From positions 1,736,001 through 1,800,000 of the forward strand of contig JAVLRN010000006.1 in the NCBI GenBank assembly GCA_032821775.1: a stretch of DNA of 64,000 nucleotides, in the 5' to 3' direction. The translations under genes were made by a program, and so were the position numbers. This DNA comes from Sanguinoderma infundibulare. Its lineage: Eukaryota > Basidiomycota > Agaricomycetes > Polyporales > Polyporaceae. How positions within the stretch are numbered: the stretch's first letter is position 1; every line of letters starts with the position of its first letter. Positions 22,634 through 35,455 of this stretch are shown in pieces. A model generated the notes under the pieces. It was not told the DNA's origin. It did no database searches and worked only from the letters and a program-made list of their open reading frames with translations.

Positions 22634-25600
22634 ATGCAACCCACTCCAACTCCATCATCACCTCCTCGGGGAAGTTCGCCGGCGTCGCCAACCACGGCGG
22701 GAGGAGAAGTCGAATATCCGGAACCGCCGAAGAACGACGGAAGCGCGCCATTTCACGTTCTCGCAGCACTCTTTGACAGGCTCCAGAGTGAAAGGAAGCC
22801 GGACAAACGACGCAAGTTGCTCGCATCATGGTTCGACGTGGGTGGTTGTGCTCCTCAAACTGGCTGAAGTACTCACGAGGGCGTGGTGTAGCATTGGCGG
22901 AAGGAGATAGGGCCCGACTTGTTCCCCGTGCTGAGGCTGATATTGCCCCAGGTAGGCCACAGCCGACAGCTCTTGCGTCGCCAGATGTGGCTCATTCATC
23001 GAATACAGAAAGACCGCGAGCGCGCCGTCTACGGCCTGAAGGAGAAGAACCTCGCCAAGGCTTACATCAAGCTTATCCCATTGGGCAGACATGACCCTGA
23101 CGCAGTCCGGCTACTCAACTGGAAGAAGCCAACTGAAAGAGGCGTGGGTGTCATCAGCCCTGATTTTCCTGGTCCAACGCTAACAGTGCTCACTTTCTTA
23201 GAAATCTTCTGGCGACTTCCCTACCGTGCTCTACGAAGTCGTCAACAAACGTTCATCTGTCGTTGAAGGCTCTCTAACGATCGAGGACGTCAACGACTAT
23301 CTAGATCAGATCTCTGAAAACATGGGCAAGTCGTATGTATTGTTCTGCGCATTCCGCTGACTGCTCCTGTCGCTCAATGATTTAATTAGTGATATTCAAT
23401 CGAAGATTCTACAACGCATATACAACAGGTCTACTCCTGAGGAACAGAGGTGGATCGTGCGCATCATCTTGAAAGGTGCGTGTTGCTCATGGCAGTGTTC
23501 TGAGTCCTGCTCATTGCATCGTAGACATGATCATTTCCGTGAAGGAGAACACCGTTTTCGGCGTCTTCCATCCAGATGCACACGACTTATTCAACACTTG
23601 CTCTGATCTCAAAAAGGTGGCGTGGGAGCTCTACGACCCTCACCGTCGTTTGAAGGACGAGGTCAGTTCTCTCTCTTTCCCATTTCCAACCCCCCAAGTT
23701 CACTTATCCCTATCAAGGACAAAGCCGTTCAGTTGTTCCGCGCATTTGCACCGATGCTCTGCAAGCGTCCCACGAAGAAGATCGAAGACTCTGTGAAGGA
23801 GATGCAAGGTCGTACCTTCATCATCGAGGAGAAACTCGACGGCGAGCGCATTCAGCTGCATAAGCGGGGCAACGAGTATTTCTATTGCTCAAGGTCTGTC
23901 CATGCTCTTGTCATCTGGACATTCGTTAACAAAACAGTGCAGAAAAGGCAAAGATTACACATATCTTTACGGCAAACACGTCGGTACCGGCAGCCTGACA
24001 CCGTATATCGACCAGGCTTTTGATGAACGAGTGGATGAGTGAGTTTAATTCCATGGAGGTGGGACTCTGCTCTGACAGGGAAACGTCCCAGGATCATCTT
24101 GGACGGCGAAATGCTCGTGTGGGATCCCGTTTCCGAGCGAAACCTCCCGTTTGGAACTTTGAAGACTGCAGCACTGGATAGATCCAAGAAGGAGCACAAT
24201 CCACGGCCATGCTGTGAGTAATTCGCTCGGCTCACCCGTTACCAGCATTGCTTAGTCTTGACCAGTCAAGGTGTTCGACCTACTTTACCTCAATGGCATG
24301 TCGCTCCTCCACAGATCGACCAAGTTCCGGAAGCGGAACCTCCGATCTTGTCTCAAGGAGGTGCCCGGACGCATCGAGTTCATCACCGAGTACGAAGGCA
24401 AGACGGCGAAGGACATTCGGCATCATATGGACGACATCATGACCAATCGCGGTGAAGGTCTTGTCCTGAAGCACCCCGACGCCGAGTACGTTCTCAACGG
24501 ACGCAACAAGGACTGGATCAAAGTGAAGCCGGAATACATGGTAAGCTCAGCGTTGATTCTGCACCATCCTGCCTGAGCCGACATATAATCAGGATAATAT
24601 GGGAGAAACGGTTGATCTCATTGTCGTGGGTGCGTCTTTCTGTTCCCTTACTCGAATCGATAAACGCTGATGTCTGTTTTAGCCGGAAACTACGGGACAG
24701 GAAGACGATCTGGAGGGGTCTCTACGCTCATTTGCGCGGTTCGAGATGATAGGCATGCGAATGAGGACCTCGATGAGGAGCAAAAGTGAGCCACGTCTAT
24801 CGTGTCTTTCGCGCCATTGTCTTACTAAACGCCTTTGTTCGTTGAGGTACTGCTCCTTTGTACGCATTGGAAGCGGCCTTTCGTACGCAGACTACATCTG
24901 GATCCGCCAAAAGCATTGGAAACCGTGGGGCACAAACGGTCCTGATTGGTACCAAGTCTCAAGGAAAGGCCACGAAGACAAAGGCGACGTTTATCTCGAA
25001 CCCGAAGAGTGAGTGCATATATATACCCAGCGATCCACCCGAGAGATGCTCATTCGCTGCTGCTGCCGCCTCGCCCGCCGTACAGCTCATTCATTATTAA
25101 GGTCAAAGCGGCGGAAATCGTAAGCTCCGACCTGTACTCGTTGGGGTTCACAATGCGCTTTCCCCGCGCGCTGCGCATCCGGGACGATTTGAGCGTCGCG
25201 GATTGCATGACCGCCACAGGTGCGCCTGCCGTGTGGTCTGATGGGGCATGGGGATGATATTAAACCTAATACATGTAGCTGTCCTCGACAGCATCCGGTC
25301 GGAGAAGAAGAGAAAGATGGAGGACGATGATGAGCAAGTCATCCTCTCCCAGTGCCGTGCTTGGACTATGCTGAACTTTCTCTACAGTAGCAAACCCAAG
25401 AAGAAGACAAAGAAGACGGCGAAGAAGGTAAGCACGACATGTCTACTCCGACTTTCTGGCGCTCATGCTGCGAGGGTTAGCCAATGATCATGGCGGAGTA
25501 CCAAGGGGCGAACCTCAAGGACATCCCGGTGGAGTCTAGCATATTTGAAGGGTACAAATTTAGTGGGTTTCCACTTCATCACATTTGTTCATGCCGTTGA

Positions 25601-27124
25601 CTCGTGGCGTAGTGGTCTCTTCAGACCCCAAGTCGAGAACCGGCACGGCAGACAAGATTTCCCTCATGCAACTGTACGTTGGCGTGTTTGAGCACACATT
25701 CATGCACTCACGTTCATCCTCAGGATCCATGCCCATGGTGGGAAGTGCGTTCAGATCACGCGCGACGACCCAAATCTCCTAGTGGTGTATGGCGGACGGA
25801 TCACCCGTAAGCGCATCTGACGTTGGCACCATTCAGAAAGGAGACTGATGTGGGACCGGAAGCATACGACTTGAAGCTCATCATGAACAAGAACGTTTGC
25901 GACATTATCCGCCCTCAGTGGATTCTTGATTGCATCGCCAACGAGGAGGTCGTGCCTCTGACGAAGAAGTACGGTCTTCCCTACATGCAAATGTCGACAG
26001 CGCTGACACGCCATACAGGTACTTCTTCCACTCGACAACGGCTCGCATGGAGACCGACGACTACAACGCGGAGGACAGCGAGGCCGAGATGGACGCGCCC
26101 CCGCCCCCGTCTCCAGGTGCTGGCCCGAGCAATGTCAAAGCTCCAGAGCCGACGCACGAAGAGCAGGTGGCGAGCCAGGTCGACCCGTCTATGGCAGGGT
26201 GGTTCGACGTCGGAGCGAAGGCAAAGGGGACGCAGGCCTCCGACAGCGGCAGTGAGACCGAGTACGAGCCTGACGAGGAGGACCTGGCGGATTCGGAGAA
26301 CGAGGATGTGAAGGCCGAGCCTGATGTCGGCTTCGACGAGGATGAGGACTGGGAGCAGGTCGAGAAGGAGGACGCCACCGCTACCCAGAGCCAGAACGTC
26401 GCCGGGAAGGTCAGTCTGGCTGAAGTGTTGCCCCTATGACGTTATCGGAGCGATCAGTCTGATGCTGTCCACAGGGCAAGGAGAAGGAGGAGGAGAAGGA
26501 TGGTGACGTTCGCATGGGCGAAGCCGATGAGGCAATGCATTACGACCAGGAGCTCATCTTCAAACATCTGTAAGCGGTTCAACTGGAGCTGGAGGTTCTG
26601 TCTGCTCGACATTAACTCCCGTCCGCAGGTGTTTCTACCTCGACTCTCCCAGCAATGCCCGCGAGCTCGGTCTGCCCGTCAAGGCCAAGAACGAAGCGGA
26701 CGTCGACAAGCGGTGCGTCTCTCGCTCTCGTCCTCACATAGCATTCCAGCGTGTCCTAAACCGCCGTGCCCCCGCAGCTTCAAGGATATGGCGAAGCTCA
26801 TCAACGACAACGGCGGCCGCGTCTCCGGTCTCGACGACCCCAAGCTGACGCACGTCGTCCTCGACAAGCGCGACATCAGTCGCAGGCAAGAGCTCATCAA
26901 GCGTACCTCCAAGTAAGCTCTTGTCGGCTCTTGACACGCACGGACTTGGCGATGCTGACCCTTTCGTGTCCAGGCCGAAGCGGAGGCATCTCGTCATCGC
27001 TGAGTTTATCGAGGTGTGCATCGAAGAGGAGACCCTTTTGGATGAGGACGGCGAGTGTTCATCTCGTTTAACAGCATACCAGTCTCGACTGATCATGTTC
27101 GTGCTCGCAGAGTTCATGCCATAA
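22634..27124 (+). CDS. LIG4: DNA ligase IV (non-homologous end joining)
   Basis: ATP-dependent ligase that seals double-strand breaks in NHEJ, acting with XRCC4/Lif1 and Ku. Many short introns. Early exons are 22634..22837, 22892..22951 and 23009.. onward. N-terminal domain: FHVLAALFDRLQ, GPDLFPVLRLILPQ, KDRERAVYGLKEK. Adenylation motif I is EEKLDGERIQLHK (Lys codon at about 23832), followed by YLYGKHVGTGSLTP, ILDGEMLVWDP, VFDLLYLNG, NRGEGLVLKHPDAEY and KVKPEYM. The OB fold has AGNYGTGRRSGGVST and LRIRDDLSVADC. Two BRCT repeats follow, from about 25500-25990 (IIRPQWILDCI) and 26580-27060 (HVVLDKRDISRRQ). Between them lies an unusually acidic linker (26040-26510), where XRCC4-type partners bind. 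The end LLDEDEFMP requires a GC-AG last intron; otherwise the frame runs further. Confidence 0.93.
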
Positions 27125-28062
27125 GCGAACAACAAGCCGGCTGCTCGTCCTGGACACTGGGACACCGCCCCCTTGTATTGCTATTCACGTCTACTCTAGT
27201 CTCTACGCCGAATAGACACATCCCTGGAACGGAAGCATTTGTTCTGCGTATTCAATACGGGAACTAGCTAGGCGTGCAGGCTTACGCGACAGACTTGTAA
27301 GTATATTCCATGAGTACCCATATCAAATGCGATATTGCAAGCGAATCGTACCCCGATGTAGCTATACAAGAACTATCCATAGTGAATATGTGTGAATGCT
27401 CCGGGAGTAGCAATAGCGATGCACTAGGCATGGAGTAAGGTATATGAAGTAACTCGGAGGGGGCCATAATAGGGGATGCTGATGCTAATAGTACACGATG
27501 CGGTTCGAACTTCATGTTCAACTTCTCGATGGCAAAGCCAATGCTAAAAGCGTGCGCAATTACAAAGCGAAGACGACTGAAGATCTCGACAAACAGTCAC
27601 AGTCCAAGGTATCGCAGGAACGGGAGATAGAGGCGACGATGACACGGAACGAATCCGGACGGGAGACAGGACGCGCGCGGGAGACAGGACGGGAGACAGG
27701 ACGGAAGACTGGGGAGATGGAGTTGCAAAACAAGGAAGATATATGCAATGAGACGAGATATGGGAAGGTTAATAAATGGGTAACGAATATGAAAGCCAGA
27801 CCGATGATGGGAGGTGATACTGGGGAGCCAGAGATAGAGTACCGATAGAAGTCTGATGGGTATGGTATGAGTCCGTTTACGCGAGGACGATTGAACGTTC
27901 AGAGACAGTTGATCGCAACAGGCGTGACCGATAAGGATAGATGGATAATATAGAATGTAATTGACCCAATGTAGCAGAAGGTTTGCGCCTAGATGGGACA
28001 CATGTCGTAGAGCATCGTGGAGAATCGTCGTGGTGGAAAACGGTGTGAAGGTGGAAGAAGAA
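27125..28062. other. Intergenic region downstream of LIG4 and forkhead genes
   Basis: About 940 bp between convergent genes. It holds a short minisatellite (below). A 116-codon plus-strand ORF crosses it, but its translation is repeat-derived (ESGRETGRARETGRETGRK). Confidence 0.5.
27660..27714 (+). repeat. Minisatellite, about 12 bp unit, four copies
   Basis: The unit CGGGAGACAGGA occurs at 27660, 27678 and 27690, plus a diverged copy at 27702, with a CGCGCG spacer between the first two. Confidence 0.75.
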
Positions 28063-30744
28063 TTAGCGAGTGCCGTGGCTAGGCGAAGGCGAGGCGCCAA
28101 GCGTCGTGTAGGCTGCGAACAGTTGTTCGCTCGGGCTCGGGAAGTAATGCGACCAATTGATGTCGTGGTCGGAGAACAAGTCACGGGTCGAACGAGACGG
28201 TGTTCCAAACGGCGAAGCCATTCGGAGGGACTGAGCAGCAGTGAATGGTGACTTCTTTGGTGTCCTTGGAGCAGGCGCAGCCGGCGACCGCAACAGTGAC
28301 AATGAGTCTCCGGCCAGGAAATCTTCCATGCTGCCGCTCAAAAGAGGCGCGCGTGCAGTGAATACCGACAGCGATGGGCTTGGTGGGAGTATACTAGAAG
28401 ATGTTGACGCTCCAAACAAGTGGTCAGCATCAGCCACCAACGACCTGAACGGCGAGAAGTCGAGGAGCTCCGACTCCAGATCTTCCAAGCGAATGGGAGT
28501 AGACGGCGGTGGCGGGGTCACCGCACGATCCGGTGTCGAGGGGCGTTCCAGTTCTTCCAGCTCTTGCTTACTCTCGGCGGCGATAGCGGATGCGACGAGC
28601 GAAGCGTGCAGTTTGGTCATCACAGACGACGGTGAAACAGGCTTGGGAGGGCCCATTGCTGCAGGACTCTTGGGTTTTGAGAAGCTGGCCACTCGTCGGG
28701 GCCCTGTGAGCCTCCGACGCTCGGGTGTCGGCGAATTGGGCGGATGCATCGGGGCCATCATCTGGGTCCACCGTCAATATGGCTCGATGACAATCAAAAC
28801 AACAGATGGATGGACATACCCGTAGTGGTTTCGCCCCGGATGATTGAGGTGGCGCCTTCACCTTGCCTTTGGCCTTGGCAGACAAAGATGGAACCGATAA
28901 TGGAGGGGAATCGGACCGCAGCCAGGCAGCCATAGGATCTCCTTCAATGTCATCTGGAAATTTCGTCGTAGGAGGTGGAACGGAGGTAACTGCCGGTGAT
29001 GGATCTCGGGAGCTGTCGTCGTGCAAGCTTAAATGGGAGGAAAGGGTTGGGCTTGAAGAGGTGCTAAAGCTGGAAACTAAGTCGGGCAATGATGATGACG
29101 ATGGAGGGCGTTCGATCGGAGACGACGGGGGGATGAGGACCTCCTCCCCCTCGGTTTCTGTGCTTGCATCTGTCGAAGAGCTGCCAGACGGGATCATAAG
29201 TGGTGCTTCCACCACCGGGATGGATGCAGCTTGGGCAACCACGCGATGGAAGTTTGAAGAGGCAGGAAGCGGAGGGAAGAGAACCTCGGCGGGTACTTGT
29301 TGCTGGAGACACGCGGCCTGATAGTACGATTGCTGATTGGTGTTCTGAACAACGTGTGGGAAATACGGAGGTTTTATTGGCGTCGGCGGGGTCTCCTCGC
29401 TAACCTTGCGTCGTTTTGATCGTGAACCGGAGCCTCCTTCATCTGCCGCTCGCTTCCTGAAGGCCTTTAGACTGGAGACGCCGTTGTTCATATCCGCGCA
29501 AAGGGACTTCTTGAAACCTCCGCCGTCGAAGCAAGGCAAATCAGGGTCGTAGATTGCCCATAAACTCTTGCCTTCTGAGCGTCCCCGCTGGACCTTTCGG
29601 AAGACAGCCATGGTAGACAAGGCATGTCGCACGGAGTTCATCCACGTTGGCTCTCCCCGCTTGTAGTGAGGGAAAACCGTCGTGATGTATTCGTATATAT
29701 CCTGAAGAGCCAGTGCATGGTTCGGCGACGCGAGGATGGCCCTTCCGATGATGGCGGCGTACGATAGTTCGGGCTTTGCCGTAGAGTATGGACCTGGGGG
29801 CAGAGTGAAAGACAGCTGTTCCTCCTCTGGAGGATCAGGCCTCATAGGTCCTGGAGACGATACGAGATTCACGATAGGCGGGGGACTTGACCGTGGTGTG
29901 GCGGGAAGCGATGACCCTACATTGTGTCGCGAGGGGGTCTTCTGCACAGGGTAGCGAGGCACGGGGGCCTTAAGATGACCAGGGTTTCGAGATGGGGTCT
30001 CTGGTAACCTACCGCCGTCCTGTGACAACTGACCAGTGTGAGAGGATGGAACAATTCAATAAGCGACACAAAGACGCACACTAGCGCGTTTCGAGGCGGA
30101 CGCCTCACCAACAACACGTTCGCTGTAATATCGATAATGGTGCGGTGTTTCTGGAGGCCACTGCGCGAAACGACGACGTAAGTCGTGGCGAAGCGAAAAG
30201 ACGCGTCTTACTCACGTTAGATGTAGAGCCACGGTCAACAGCGTTGTCGGAGACTGAGAAAACGCGTTCGTCGTCGCGTGAACGCGACGTAGAGTCTGAT
30301 AGGATAGACACGTCGAGGCCCATGTGCGCAATAGCTGCTAATGACGGACACACCTCTTCTTTGCGTCGCCTTTTTACGATTTCGCCCCTCCAGTATCATC
30401 TCCATTTGATCTCGAGGGCGTGGGGGTCCGTCTATCCGGTCGTGCCTCGCTGGCGTACGTGGTGGGAAGGGGGATGGATCTCGGGAGGACGCAGTCGAGA
30501 GAGAACTGGACCGAGAACGGCGTCCAGTTGCATTTCCCAGCTTTGTCTTCTCATTCGCAGGAGCCTGTGCCGCGTTGGAAGATTTGGGGACGAAGGGTTG
30601 GTTCTGTAGGAGGCCTGAGGAGAGTTCCGCCTGCTTCGCTGCAAACTGCTCTCTGGTCATGCCCAGTCGGTTTAAAGCTTCAGCGACAGTGAAAGAGCAT
30701 TCTACAGTGACTAGCTTCGGAACGCGCTCCCTGCGGGACGCCAT
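28063..30744 (-). CDS. Forkhead (FOX) transcription factor
   Basis: Nuclear winged-helix DNA-binding protein, of the group that controls cell-cycle and developmental genes in fungi. Five exons: complement(join(28063..28761,28820..30028,30080..30160,30216..30295,30354..30744)), 2,460 nt, 819 residues, phases closed. The forkhead domain (about residues 270-360) is clear: KPELSYAAIIGRAILASPNH, LALQDIYEYITTVFPHYKRG, TWMNSVRHALSTMAVFRKVQ and SLWAIYDPDL. The N-terminal exon (MASRRERVPKLVTVECSFTV) was joined by a 58 nt intron because its end lies in phase with DSTSRSRDDERVFS. C-terminal regions are Ser/Pro-rich with several SP/TP sites, including SPTPERRR and STPIR, consistent with CDK control. A basic KRRK follows the domain. 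Neither the Plus3 nor the FHA domain of Fkh1/2 is seen. Confidence 0.85.
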
Positions 30745-31023
30745 GATGGAAGAAGGGAGAGAGCACGGAGTGAGTGCAAAACCACAAGTCGATGACCACC
30801 GCCGCGATGATGCCCTCCCTGCTATGCTCTATATTACGTAAGAAGATAGCCTTGTTCCAGGAAGTCATCATAGATTATCGTCTATGTCTTGTCGTCTATA
30901 TCTTGTGGGTTAGGGTGTGGTAAATAATTGCCGACAGAAAGGTGGCAGCTGTGCACACGAAACGCCTGTCCGGTCGAGGACAAGCACTCCACACCCTCTC
31001 CTCCCCAACTGCCTCCTCGCAGG
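30745..31023. promoter_or_regulatory. Shared divergent promoter region
   Basis: 279 bp between the forkhead (-) and AP-1 gamma (+) start codons. Both promoters must lie here. Inferred from geometry, no defined motif. Confidence 0.4.
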
Positions 31024-34000
31024 ATGCCATACCACAATCTCAAAGGTAGATATACTTGTTCACATATTTCTGAACGCTGCTAAGCAATCCGACAGCTTTG
31101 ATCAAGGGCATTCGCGCCTGCAAGGTCAGTTAGTCCGACGCCATCGCCATCCGTCCGATGGTATGGCTAATCCAAGCAGACCGTCGCAGACGAGCGCGCC
31201 TTGATCAAGCAAGAGTCGGCCGCCATCCGTGCTTCATTTCGCGAGGAGGACTCCTACGCAAGACACAACAATGTCGCCAAACTCCTCTACATCCACATGC
31301 TCGGCTCCGAGGCCCATTTCGGCCAGATGGAATGCCTCAAGCTCGTAGCAAGTCCACGCTTCTCAGACAAACGGCTAGGGTACTTGGGCATCATGCTGCT
31401 GTTGGATGAGAATCAGGAGGTGCTCACGCTGGTTACCAACTCCTTGAAGAAGTGCGTCCATCTCACTCTTCCCATCCGTTCCTGACTCAAAGTGCCTCAG
31501 TGACATGAACCATGCGAACATGTACGCTGTTGGCCTCGCACTGTGCACATTTGCAGACATTGCCTCGGAGGAGATGTCGCGAGACTTGGCTAATGAGATC
31601 GAGAAGCTGCTGGGATCGAGTAACACATATATCCGCAAGAAGGTGCGCATCTCTCCTCAGTCAGCCCATTTCTTCCCCAACCTGTGCCCCAGGCCGCGCT
31701 TTGCGCACTGAGGGTGGTCCGCAAAGTTCCTGAACTCGCCGATCATTTTACCTCAAAAGCCAAGAACCTCCTCGCCGACCGCAACCACGGAGTGTTGTTG
31801 ACAGCAATCACCCTTGTCACCGAGATGTGCCAAATGGATGCTGGCTGTTTAGAGGAATTTCGCAATGTGTGTTTGAACCTTCTCTCCTCTTATCAAACAT
31901 CCTCCTTGACACGTAGATACCTCTGTGCAGGCCGTCCCGTTGCTCGTCCGACATCTCAAAGCCTTGGTCACCACTGGCTACAGCCCGGAGCATGATGTCT
32001 CCGGGATTACAGATCCTTTCCTCCAAGTCAGAATCCTCCGTCTCATGCGTCTCCTGGGCAAGGGTGACGCGAGGGCCAGCGAGACCATGAACGATATCTT
32101 AGCTCAGGTCGCGACGAATACCGACTCCACCAAGAACGTCGGAAACTCTATTTTGTACGAGACTGTCATGAGTGTCCTCGAGATCGAGGCAGATAGCGGT
32201 CTCCGTGTCATGGCTATAAACATTCTTGGCAAATTCTTGAGCAACCGCGACAACAACATCCGGTTCGTCATCCCCTGCACATACCCATTGTCTGCTGCCA
32301 GCTGACGTACTCACTAGGTATGTCGCGCTCAACACGTTGAACAAGGTCGTCGCAATCGACACCAACGCTGTGCAACGACACCGAAATATCATCCTCGACT
32401 GTCTGCGCGACGGGGATATTTCCATCCGGCGACGTGCCCTCGAGCTCTCTTACGCGCTTATCAATGAGCAGAACGTGCGGATCCTCATCCGGGAGCTACT
32501 CGCGTTCCTTGAAGTCGCGGATGACGAGTTCAAGCTCGGGATGACGACCCAGATTTGTCTCGCCGCCGAACGTTTTGCGCCCAACAAGCGCTGGCATATC
32601 GATACGGTGCTACGTGTACTGAAGCTGGTGACGTGTCGAGATTTGTGGCGACTGCGCGCCCAGCGGTGATGTTGACGTTCTTGCATTTTAGGCTGGCAAC
32701 TCCGTTAGGGAAGAGATCCTATCCGCCTTTATTCGACTCGTAGCACACACACCGGAGTTACAGGCTTACACCGCGTCGAAGCTGTATACATCTCTCCGAT
32801 CGGACATCTCGCAAGAGTCATTGACCCTTGCTGCGTCATGGGTAATTGGAGAGTACAGCGAAGTCCTTCTTGAAGGCGGTCTGGTCGATGAGGAGACTCC
32901 CAAAGTGGTAATGCATGTTAGCATGTTTGATCCGCTAGCAAATACTGATGCGAAACCCTCTGCAGGTAACTGACAAGGACCTCATCGACCTCCTGTTGTC
33001 CATCTTAGACTCGCCATATGCCAACCATCTTACCCGCCAGTTCGTTCTCACCGCGATCACGAAGATCTCATCACGGCCCACGACAACCCCGGGACAACAA
33101 GAGCGAATACAGAACCTACTTCTGGGCTTCGCAACCAGTCCTGAGCTCGAGATCCAGCAACGGGCGGTTGAGTTTGCGAGTCTCTACAACCTTGGCGAGG
33201 TCCGATCGGGTGTTCTGGAGCGTATGCCGGCTCCAGAGCTCAAGGCTACCGTCCTCGGTGTTGGTATGTCCTACATATCGTTTTCTTAATTTGCCCCAAT
33301 CTCACTCCTAGGACAGTCAGCGAAAACAAGCCTGTTGGCTCAGTCGCCCCAGGGAAGGATGCGGACCTCCTGGGCGACGAGATCTCCAGCACGCCAACGC
33401 CGAACGGCGCTCCTGCCGTACCCGCCACGCAAGACCTCCTCGCGGAGATCTTCGGCAGCTCCGCCGCCTCTCCACCTACGTCCACCGGTTCACCCACACC
33501 CGCCGCCGCCCCGCAGCGAACCGTTCAGGACATCCTTGGCCTCTTTGACTCCCCTGCGGCGCCATCCCCCGCGTCCTCGCCTCCGCCAGCCGCGGCGCCT
33601 GCACCATCAATACAGTCGATCTTTGGTGCGGCGGCTGCCATTCCGCAGGCGACGTCGCCTCCCCCGGTGGCAGCTCCGTCTGGGTATACTGCGTACGACA
33701 AGAACGAGCTGAGGATAACGCTGACGCCCCAGACGTCGTCGACGCGGCCGGGTCTTGTGAGGATCATCGCCAACTTCCAGGCGACGGGTGTCAGTACTGT
33801 GTCGGACCTCAACTTCCAGGCGGCAGTGCCAAAGGTCTGTGCTCGTCTCCTCTGATCAACGACAGAGGTCGCTGATGAATCCGGGGGTCCTTTAGTCTCA
33901 ACAACTACAAATGGCACCCATCTCCTCGCCAACGGTCCAGCCTGGCAGCGCAGAGTCGCAAGAACTACGTGTCCTGACTCCAGTCGGTGTAAGTCACCTT

Positions 34001-34163
34001 CCTATTCTCCTTCTCCCTTTGCTACCTTTCTGAACGTTGTCGTGTCACACAGGCCATCCTCAGGCTAAAACTGCGGATAGCGTACAACGTCGCGGGCCGT
34101 GCGGTGCAAGAGGAGACCGTCTTCTCTGGGTTTCCTCCAGGGCTGACGGGCGGATCGTCGTGA
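31024..34163 (+). CDS. APL4: AP-1 complex subunit gamma (gamma-adaptin)
   Basis: Large subunit of the clathrin adaptor AP-1, which sorts cargo between trans-Golgi network and endosomes. About a dozen exons, beginning ATG CCA TAC CAC at 31024. The trunk matches closely: [103 protein letters not shown] and [13 protein letters not shown] hinge of about 150 residues rich in Pro/Ala/Ser carries DLLAEIFGS and DILGLFDSP (clathrin/accessory-binding type). The C-terminal gamma-ear has [25 protein letters not shown] and LQMAPISS. The N-terminus is shorter than in animals by about 8 residues. Estimated length is 810-840 residues. Confidence 0.94.
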
Positions 34164-35455
34164 TCGCGCGTTCTTTGCTTGTTGGAACGATGTTGTATAC
34201 CGCACAGTATTTTATCGACTCACCATCATCGTGCACTCCGACATGTCCTGTTTTACGTGTAGCCTGGCGCTGTAGAGATGTGAATCTAATGGTTTTTAGG
34301 CTTGGGCAGCTCTGTGCGTCGACCGTCGTTTCAGTTTGGCTCGCGGTGCAAGTACCGGTGTAATCACGTACATGTTGGTCTGTCGAGGCTCGAAGGTCCA
34401 TGGTCTTGGGCTTGTTGCGAGCTGGTGTGTCGAAGGACACCGACAACCCGGTCCGGATTTACCGTACAGGCAGCGGGCCAGCGCAACCTCTCTGCACCAA
34501 CTCACCTTTTTTCTTTTTCTGGGCCTCTGGCACATCTGGCACACATCTCATACCTGCCCAACACTGAAGCCGTGGGGCTCACTGGAATGCTCCAGCAACC
34601 ACCGAAAACCTTTGAGCGCAAGGCGGGCAAGACGGACAGTGGCAGCTTTGGATCCTCTCAGTCGCCGAGCTATGGCGAGCTCCCGTCCGCGTGTTGGCGT
34701 CAACTTTGAGACACTCAGGTGCGTGCGCACCTCAGTCCCATCTTATCTACTGGGTTCTTAAAGCTTGTGGCCGGGGGGACGTTGGGTTGCGAGGATACAA
34801 TGGGCTTAAGTTTTGCAGCGTCGCAGCGCCTGATTTTAACGGTGCCCGTTCATGCGTATCTCATCGGGTTGTCCTCCCGCCACCAGATTCATTGGCAGAC
34901 GACGGGCGTACCATGCGAGATGAACAGCATGAGGACCTGCCCAGCCATCGTTCAGGCCCGTTGCAGCGTTCTATTTGTGTCTATATTCGTATTTCATTAT
35001 TTGTGAGCGGCCAGCAAGTAGCGGTACATTGTGAGGTGTGGGTACCATCATTCTAGAATGAGAGAATGGCCCGGCGCGAGGCGTATGAGCGCATCATCGA
35101 TGAAGTCGAAATTCTTTTGTCCGTGGCTCGGCGTGTTGGTTAGCGCACTTGTCGTCGTGTACACAGCCTTCTTATCCTCGCCGTATCCATTAATACTTCT
35201 CGTCATTCGAGTTGGTGCCTCTCTTATGCGTTTGCCATCTTCCCGCCGCTACCCAGCCTCTTTCTTAGACTTCTCGCGCCGGTGCTCTCCCTCGCTCGCT
35301 TCCTGCACCTACCAGCGCTGCTCCTCCCCCCGTCGCTCATACGTGTCATATCTATCCTGCATCTACGGTGTGTGCAGGGAGATCTTTATCAGCTGCGCCA
35401 TAAGCTGATTACGAAAACGTTGGCCCTTTCAAAGGTCGCGGATTGCTGAAACAAC
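34164..35455. other. Intergenic, no supported gene
   Basis: About 1.3 kb upstream of the HET gene. ORFs on either strand are under 145 codons, low in recognisable content and without splice-consistent continuations. The last 250 bp are CT-rich. Confidence 0.45.

Noticed and set aside
27498..27848. 116-codon plus-strand ORF
   Set aside because: Composed largely of minisatellite-derived Arg-Glu-Thr-Gly repeats between convergent genes, with no splice or domain support.
28063..30323. Forkhead gene starting at the ATG at 30323, with a separate small gene upstream (30744)
   Set aside because: A 58 nt intron (30353..30296) joins the two in phase, and the combined exons close to a multiple of three, so one gene is the simpler reading.
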